Below are positions 58,815 to 64,000 of a stretch of 64,000 nucleotides of DNA, one piece after another. The stretch covers positions 187,309,449-187,373,448 of the forward strand of contig NC_081411.1 of NCBI RefSeq assembly GCF_030272615.1, written 5' to 3'. Numbering within the stretch: the stretch's first letter is position 1; every line of letters begins with the position of its first letter. Under the pieces are notes generated by a model. That model saw nothing but the letters and a program-made list of their open reading frames with translations. It was not told the DNA's origin and made no database searches. The stretch is from Cryptomeria japonica. Taxonomy: Eukaryota; Streptophyta; Pinopsida; Cupressales; Cupressaceae. The position numbers and the translations under genes are program-made.

Positions 58815-59660
58815 TTAGTGTTTGCTTACTTCCTTGTCCTTGTTATTATCCGTACAGGTTCCTCTACCTTTAGTATATCCTCTTCCCCTTGAAAACCTTC
58901 CACCTCTACCTCTTTGCCTTTGCTCATGTCTTTTGTTCAACTTCTCTTCTGCTTTCAAGGCATACTGGTTAGCTTCTTCAACACTCTGCAATATGATCAA
59001 ACTGAGTTCATCTTGTATAGACATACACAATCCATTCAAATATCTTGCAACTTGTTCAACTTCATCATCAAAATGTTCAGATTTGATATTTAACTTCTAA
59101 AATGCTTCGGTGTACTCCTTCACACTAGATTCCTTCTGCCTCAAATTTTGTAATTTCTAGAATAGATTCACTTGATAATAATCTGGCATAGATTTTGATT
59201 TCAACTTAGCAACCATCCAATCCCATGTCTTGATCTTCTCTTTACCTCTTCTTTGTCTATCAACTTGCAAATGCTTCCACCAAAGAGATGCATGACCCTT
59301 CAACAAGGTACAGGCATATTTCACCTTTCTTTCCTCTGCAGTGTTCTCAAAATCAAAATATTTCTCCATCTCCAAGATCCAATCCATCAATTCCTCTGAA
59401 TCCAACTTTCCATCATATTCTGGTGGGGTAAAATAAGGTTTAGTATTCACCTTACTCAAAACCCTCAAAAACCTATCTTCATCTCGATTAATTGTCAGTG
59501 GTTTTACTCGTTTTGTTAGGGCTTCTTCTCCTACATCTTCACTCACATCTTCAATATTTTGGCTTCTTCTATGGGCTGTCTCAACAGCTTCCAATTGGGT
59601 TGCAATTCCTCACAACATTTCTATCACAACAATGTCTGCATTCCCACGTGCTCCACCATT
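58815..59660 (-). pseudogene. Ty3/gypsy gag, 3'-truncated
   Basis: Minus-strand Gag of a Ty3/gypsy element. 59157-59594 is open for 145 codons and carries the retrotransposon Gag domain (PPEYDGKLDSEELMDWILEM, LLKGHASLWWKHL, KTWDWMVAKLKSK). The frame continues past two stops (near 59157 and 59096) into VARYLNGLCMSIQDELSL and an Arg/Gly-rich tail (RQRGRGGRFSRGRGYTKGRG) ending at 58815. Upstream, 59595-59690 reads in the same frame with one stop, and no clear start was found. Zinc knuckle and pol are missing; homology ends near 58810. Confidence 0.88.
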
Positions 59661-59777
59661 CCTATTTTCTCTTCGCGTGATCTTCACGTTATTCCTCCAT
59701 AGCTATAGGTCAGATCCATAGTCCACCACCCTACAACAAAATTTATCGGGACAAAGAAATATAGAGAATGAAATCTC

Positions 59778-59789
59778 ACTCTGATACCA
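59778..59789 (-). other. Primer-binding site of the gypsy element
   Basis: The minus strand reads TGGTATCAGAGT 2 bp inside the LTR, 11 of 12 bases of the initiator-Met tRNA complement. Confidence 0.88.
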
Positions 59790-59791
59790 CT

Positions 59792-60570
59792 TGGTGTAGT
59801 CACCGGTTAGGAGGGACCTCAAAGAGATCAATCCGGACCAGTCACCAAGAGTAAACACAATGGAAACACAAGAATATGATGGATTCAATACATAATAGAA
59901 TGAATTATATCATGAAAAATGATTACAATCAACCGATAACATTCGGGTTACAGAAACTAGCTCACTGGCCTGCTAAAAAATGTTCAATTACAGAACAAGT
60001 CACAACCAGGACCTCAAATCTTAAGATCTAGCTTCTATGTTCTATATTTTCTCTGATCTCTATTCTAATGCTAAATTAAAATGATTTATATGATCCAAGG
60101 GGATTCGGTCGGCCCAAAAATGGATCAAATGCCAAAGAACAAGACCTAACGTGTAAAAATAACAAGGTCGGCCTCTGCCAAAGAAATTACTTCGGAAAAT
60201 CCAAAGGATGAAGTGTAGATCAAAGGGAAGGTCAGCCACACGCTAAGGAACATCAAAATTAACACTCAGGGCTTTGCAAGCTATAGAAGGGATCCGGTAG
60301 ATTCCGGTAGATTACAAATGCAAATAGGTCCAGGCAACCGATACTAGAAAACTAACTCAGAAATCAATAGCGATAACTTGTTGGAAAATGATCCAAATGC
60401 TCTGCGGTTTGGGAATAAGGTAAAAGATCAATTCCTCAAGAAAAAATAAAACTCCTCGAGATCCGGTGAGCCAATTATAGAAAATGTGGAATGAAATGTT
60501 GAAACTGCAAAACAGAATGGAAATATTTTTGGTTGATGCAAGATTGCCAAGAACTAGGGATGCTCCTACA
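59792..60570 (-). repeat. 5' LTR of the gypsy element
   Basis: On the minus strand it starts TGTAGGAGCATCCCTAG and ends GGTGACTACACCA, next to the primer site. 779 bp. The other LTR is absent, in line with truncation of the element at about 58810. Confidence 0.8.
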
Positions 60571-61407
60571 TCGTTTCATCTTAGTATTTGAAAATTCCAA
60601 AAGTGAGTCGGGTCCAAGGGGGGAGTATGTAATGTTGGCATAACTGATGGTGTTGGCACAACCAATTCATCAGTTAGTATCGTCATTGATTACTAACAGT
60701 TACTAGTGAATAAGGCCAAGCTCATAGGCAAGGAGGTCTGGTAAACCCCAAAGGTTTACTCATGGCTGCAAACAGTATGGAGGATTCAATGCATCCCTAA
60801 TATGCATTAAGCAGTGTGTTGGTAGAAGACTAATCAGTTGAAGGATAAACAAACTAGTCGACTGGTCAATCAAGCATTCGATAGGCTTTGAGATCAGTTC
60901 CTTAAATTGCGAGTTGAAATGATGATACGATCACAGGAGGTGACTTAGATTGTAGTTTACTAGTCTTATGTATGACCAAAACACTCTAGACAGATAGGTG
61001 ATCAGTCTGATTGTTGATTAGTGACCAGTGGAAAAAGATGAAGTTACACCGGTGAACCAGTGATATAGGTTAAAGGATGGTATCCACCGAGAATCTTAGA
61101 GCAGTGACCGGTAAGTTGGATGTGATGACCAAAGGTGAGTTAGTCAGGATGAGATATCATCAAACAAACTAATAGTGAAGTCTACAATAGTTAACAACCA
61201 GTTAAGGCAAGATTTGTGCGGATTTTTTGGTTCGCATTAAAAAGGCAAAACACGACCCAAAAGTTGCTAAAATTATGAGTTGCAGTGGCAGATAAGGATT
61301 AGTTGTTGGCGAGAATGATGGAGAGATTGTAGAGAAAGTGCAATAAGATTTGAATTTCAAATCTACTGGGTTTTAGGTGTAAACTCATTTAGGAAATAAT
61401 AGGTATG
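60571..61407 (+). other. Purine tract and possible LTR start of another element
   Basis: CCAAGGGGGGAGTATG at about 60615 followed by TGTTGGCATAACTG resembles the 3' end of an LTR element on the plus strand. Several CCGGT motifs follow. Copia-C inserts at 61408, so this LTR, if real, is interrupted. Confidence 0.35.
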
Positions 61408-62471
61408 TGTTGGCAATGTTGGTATTTTGGTATGGTTTTGTCATTGATGTCAACACCTACTAAAACACTAGTACTTTGGAGATCCAGCAGCATTCACCGG
61501 CAAGCAAGTAATTATTGCACAGTTACTGGTATATGGTATATCGGTAGGATATAATGATCTCCGACACTTGGAAAGATATGGAAAACACTTGGTAATATCG
61601 AAGACATCATATGGACATCTTGTGTTAATGAATTAAACATTGGTATATTCATATTTGCATATTTTCTTTTACCAGCAAGTAGGTCCAGGGTTATCCAGGG
61701 TTACATCGGCAAGTTTATCTTTTCCAGATCAGCACGACATACTATGAAGATGATTAATTATTGTTGTAAAAGCATTAAGCCGACAATCGGTTATTGCATC
61801 GGATATTATATTGTTTGTAAAATGTTTTTATTGTAATATCTTGTAGAGCCGACCTACTAAAATTGGTCTTAGTTTATGGTATAAATGTAAGATCTTATTT
61901 GTAAGATCAAGTGTGGAATGCGGAAAAGAATTGTGTCAAGGTATATGCGAGATTAAGCAAAGCTACACACACAAACATCATTTGAAGGTGAAGCTAGGTT
62001 TTTGTGAAAGCATATCAGCATTACACTGGTACTAAATCCAGCATATGAAGATGCTATTTTGAGCAGTACATTCTTATTGGATTTAACCATCCAATTGTAG
62101 TTAGTGTGACTCCCATTTGTGTTTGAGCAGTGAGCTCTAGGCGCTTGGCCTTTCTGCATGTGCAAACCTCATTTATGTACACTTACTATCTGTAGTAGTA
62201 TCATTTGATTGTAGGTAAGGTTTCCCAACTTGGGTTTTCCCCTTATAGGGTTTCCACGTACAAATATTGGTGTTATGTGTTGTGGATGACTTTGTGTTTA
62301 TGTTTCATGCACTAATCTTTACTAACATAGCAATTAACTGTTAAAACTGTCTACCGGCATACTTAACTGGTGTAGCGGTATTAAGCATTAAGGTGGTTAA
62401 GTTTTTTTTGGTTTAAATTTATTTGACAACTAATTCATCCCCCTCCTCTCACATGTCCTCGAGACCTAACA
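61408..62471 (+). repeat. 5' LTR of Copia-C
   Basis: It starts TGTTGGCAATG and ends GACCTAACA. It shares with the NA-2 and NA-3 LTRs the GCAGTGAGCTCTAGGC and CTTGGCC..TCTGCATGTGC blocks (about 62127-62162) and with Copia-A the TTTTCC/GGGTTTCCACG block. Confidence 0.9.
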
Positions 62472-62473
62472 AT

Positions 62474-62485
62474 TGGTATTAGAGC
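62474..62485 (+). other. Primer-binding site of Copia-C
   Basis: TGGTATTAGAGC, the same one-base variant of the initiator-Met tRNA complement as in NA-1 and NA-3. Confidence 0.9.
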
Positions 62486-62527
62486 TTAGTCCTCTTTTGC
62501 AGAAGTTTAACAACTTGAGGAGATCCA

Positions 62528-63600
62528 ATGTCTACTAACTATTTCAGGAAGGACAATCCTAAACTTGATGGAACCAACTATGGCATATGGAAGATTAGAA
62601 TGGAGACACATCTAAATTGCATTGGAAAGGACATCTGGGATGTTACAAAGAATGGTTATACTGCTGCTGTACCAGGTCAGCCCAGTCCAGCTAACTTGAA
62701 AAAAGATGAGGAAAATGATTGCAAAGCAAGAGAAGCACTTTTGAGTGCATTATCAGATCAACAAATCATGGGACTATCAGATAGGTCTACTGCTAAAGCT
62801 ATTTGGGATCATTTGGAAACACTGAATGAAGGAGATTCCATAGTCAAAATTGCAAAACTTGAAAGCTTCCGGGTCAGATATGAACATCTAAAAATGGAAG
62901 AAGATGAAAGGAATTCTGCTTTTATGGAAAGATTAAATGAAATTGTTTTGGGTATTAAATGTTGTGGAGGAACCTTAAGTGAGGATGAAATTGTTTCAAA
63001 AATTTTAAGAGGATTGCCACTGACATATAAAATGAAGGTTACTGCTATAAATGAGTTAAGAACAATGCCTAATACATCAATAACTAGGGATACATTGATT
63101 GGGAAACTTTCAACTTTTGAAATTGAGGAATTTGGTCCTATTGCTACTATTAAGACAGATTTGGCCTTTAAAGCATCAACATCATCTGCTCCATCATTTG
63201 ACAAATCTGATTGGAAAGCCTTTTATGCAAGAGAACTTGAAGAAAGTAGGAAAGAAAATGAAGAACTTGAAGAACTTGAAGCACTATTTGCAAGGAAAAT
63301 GCCTAAAGGTCTAGTTGGAAGTAAGATGAAGGTAAAGCACCCTTTAAATGTTTTAATTGCAATAAGATTGGTCATATGGCTTCGAGATGCCCTGATAGAC
63401 ATGCTAGACTAAGAGAAGAAGCTAGAAGAACATACAAGCCCAACCCTGAATATCAGAGATACAGATTTAAGAAGAATAAAGACAAATCTTGTTACATTGT
63501 TGATGAAGGTGTGACTGATGATTCTGATGAGGATTTGATAGACAATGGATGGGTTTTTGTTGCTATAACAGAAGATCAACTGGCACCTACTACTCAACCG
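62528..63600 (+). CDS. Copia-C gag (one frameshift)
   Basis: Structural Gag. The ATG at 62528 lies 43 bp after the primer site and starts MSTNYFRKDNPKLDGTNYG, matching Copia-A gag. The Gag domain (IWKIRMETHLNC, LLSALSDQQIMGL, IVKIAKLESFRVRYEHL, LRGLPLTYKMKV) is uninterrupted to about 63324. One base then seems missing, so the open frame ends artificially at 63412. The true frame carries the zinc knuckle CFNCNKIGHMASRC (63346-63387) and continues to protease without a stop. Confidence 0.9.
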
Positions 63601-64000
63601 GTAGTACAGGCCCTAGCAGCTAAAGTTGAAGTAAAGGATGAATGGATCATTGATTCAGGATGCTCACATCATATGACAGGAGACAAAGGTAAATTCTTGA
63701 GCTTTCAAGAATACAATGGAGGTTTAGTGAGATTTGGAGATGACAAAGCTTGTTCAATCAAAGGTAAGGGTTCAATATCTCTTGATGGTAAGCATAACAC
63801 TGACAATGTCTACTATGTTGAAGGATTAAAGCATAATATTTTGAGTGTTGGTCAATTAGTTGAGAAAGGATTTCAGTTACAATTTAAAAATGGAAAATGC
63901 AAAATCATGAACAGAACTAGTTTGGAAATTGCAATTGGTAATCAGACTAGAGGTAATATCTTTCATTTGAACAACAATGAAAAGACATGCTTGATTGCAC
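63601..64000 (+). CDS. Copia-C protease and GAG-pre-integrase segment (partial)
   Basis: In the shifted frame, the aspartic protease active site WIIDSGCSHHMTGD lies near 63643-63684, followed by VRFGDDKACSIKGKGSI and the GLKHNILSVGQLVEKGF signature of the GAG-pre-integrase region (63825-63870). No stop is seen to the window end. Closely related to Copia-A at 24085-24450. Confidence 0.9.

Larger units (their letters stand above)
61408..64000 (+). mobile_element. Copia-C: 5' part of a Ty1/copia element, cut by the window end
   Basis: LTR, primer site, gag and protease in order, best preserved coding sequence in the window. Only one frameshift (about 63325) is seen up to base 64000. Whether RT and RNase H are intact cannot be judged. 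Confidence 0.9.

Overview
The window looks like intergenic nuclear DNA of a large, repeat-rich seed-plant genome, probably a gymnosperm. I base this on heavy AT content, layered LTR retrotransposons, many decayed solo LTRs, remnants of plant-type PPR and DRM genes, and no intact host gene. The species call is an inference. Nearly all coding signal is retroelement-derived and broken by nonsense changes and indels.

Layout, left to right. (1) 1-1.9 kb: unassigned, with a TTGAACC-type simple repeat. (2) 1.9-7.1 kb: a minus-strand Ty1/copia remnant (Copia-1), internally deleted and split by a solo LTR at 3673-4829. (3) 7.1-15.6 kb: a minus-strand non-autonomous LTR element (NA-1), itself probably hit by a solo LTR. 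(4) 15.6-20.8 kb: a Ty3/gypsy integrase fragment split by a 4.4-kb solo LTR. (5) 21.65-35.3 kb: a plus-strand Ty1/copia element (Copia-A), cut at the reverse-transcriptase active site by a complete non-autonomous element (NA-2, 26165-32799) with a perfect 5-bp target duplication. (6) 37.8-41.15 kb: a truncated Ty1/copia element (Copia-B). (7) 41.75-48.53 kb: a second complete non-autonomous element (NA-3), also with a perfect target duplication. (8) 48.5-53.4 kb: a minus-strand pseudogene of a DRM-type de novo cytosine methyltransferase, split by a 3.7-kb solo LTR. (9) 53.6-58.8 kb: LINE and PPR remnants, the PPR pieces being inverted paralogues, plus a 222-bp tandem duplication. (10) 58.8-60.6 kb: a minus-strand Ty3/gypsy gag with PBS and LTR. 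(11) 61.4-64 kb: the better preserved 5' half of a Ty1/copia element (Copia-C), running off the window.

The most notable system is the NA family (NA-1, NA-2, NA-3). Each copy has LTRs, an initiator-Met-tRNA-type primer site, a purine tract and two reading frames. ORF1 is a coiled coil followed by zinc knuckles (four in NA-2 and NA-3). ORF2 is a conserved protein of about 1,100-1,180 codons that I do not recognise, occupying the place of pol. No protease, integrase, reverse transcriptase or RNase H is visible. Their LTRs share several sequence blocks with those of the coding Copia elements, so mobilisation in trans by Copia enzymes is the simplest model. A TATAAAG box at a matching position upstream of ORF2 in both complete copies suggests a separate ORF2 transcript; this is unproven.
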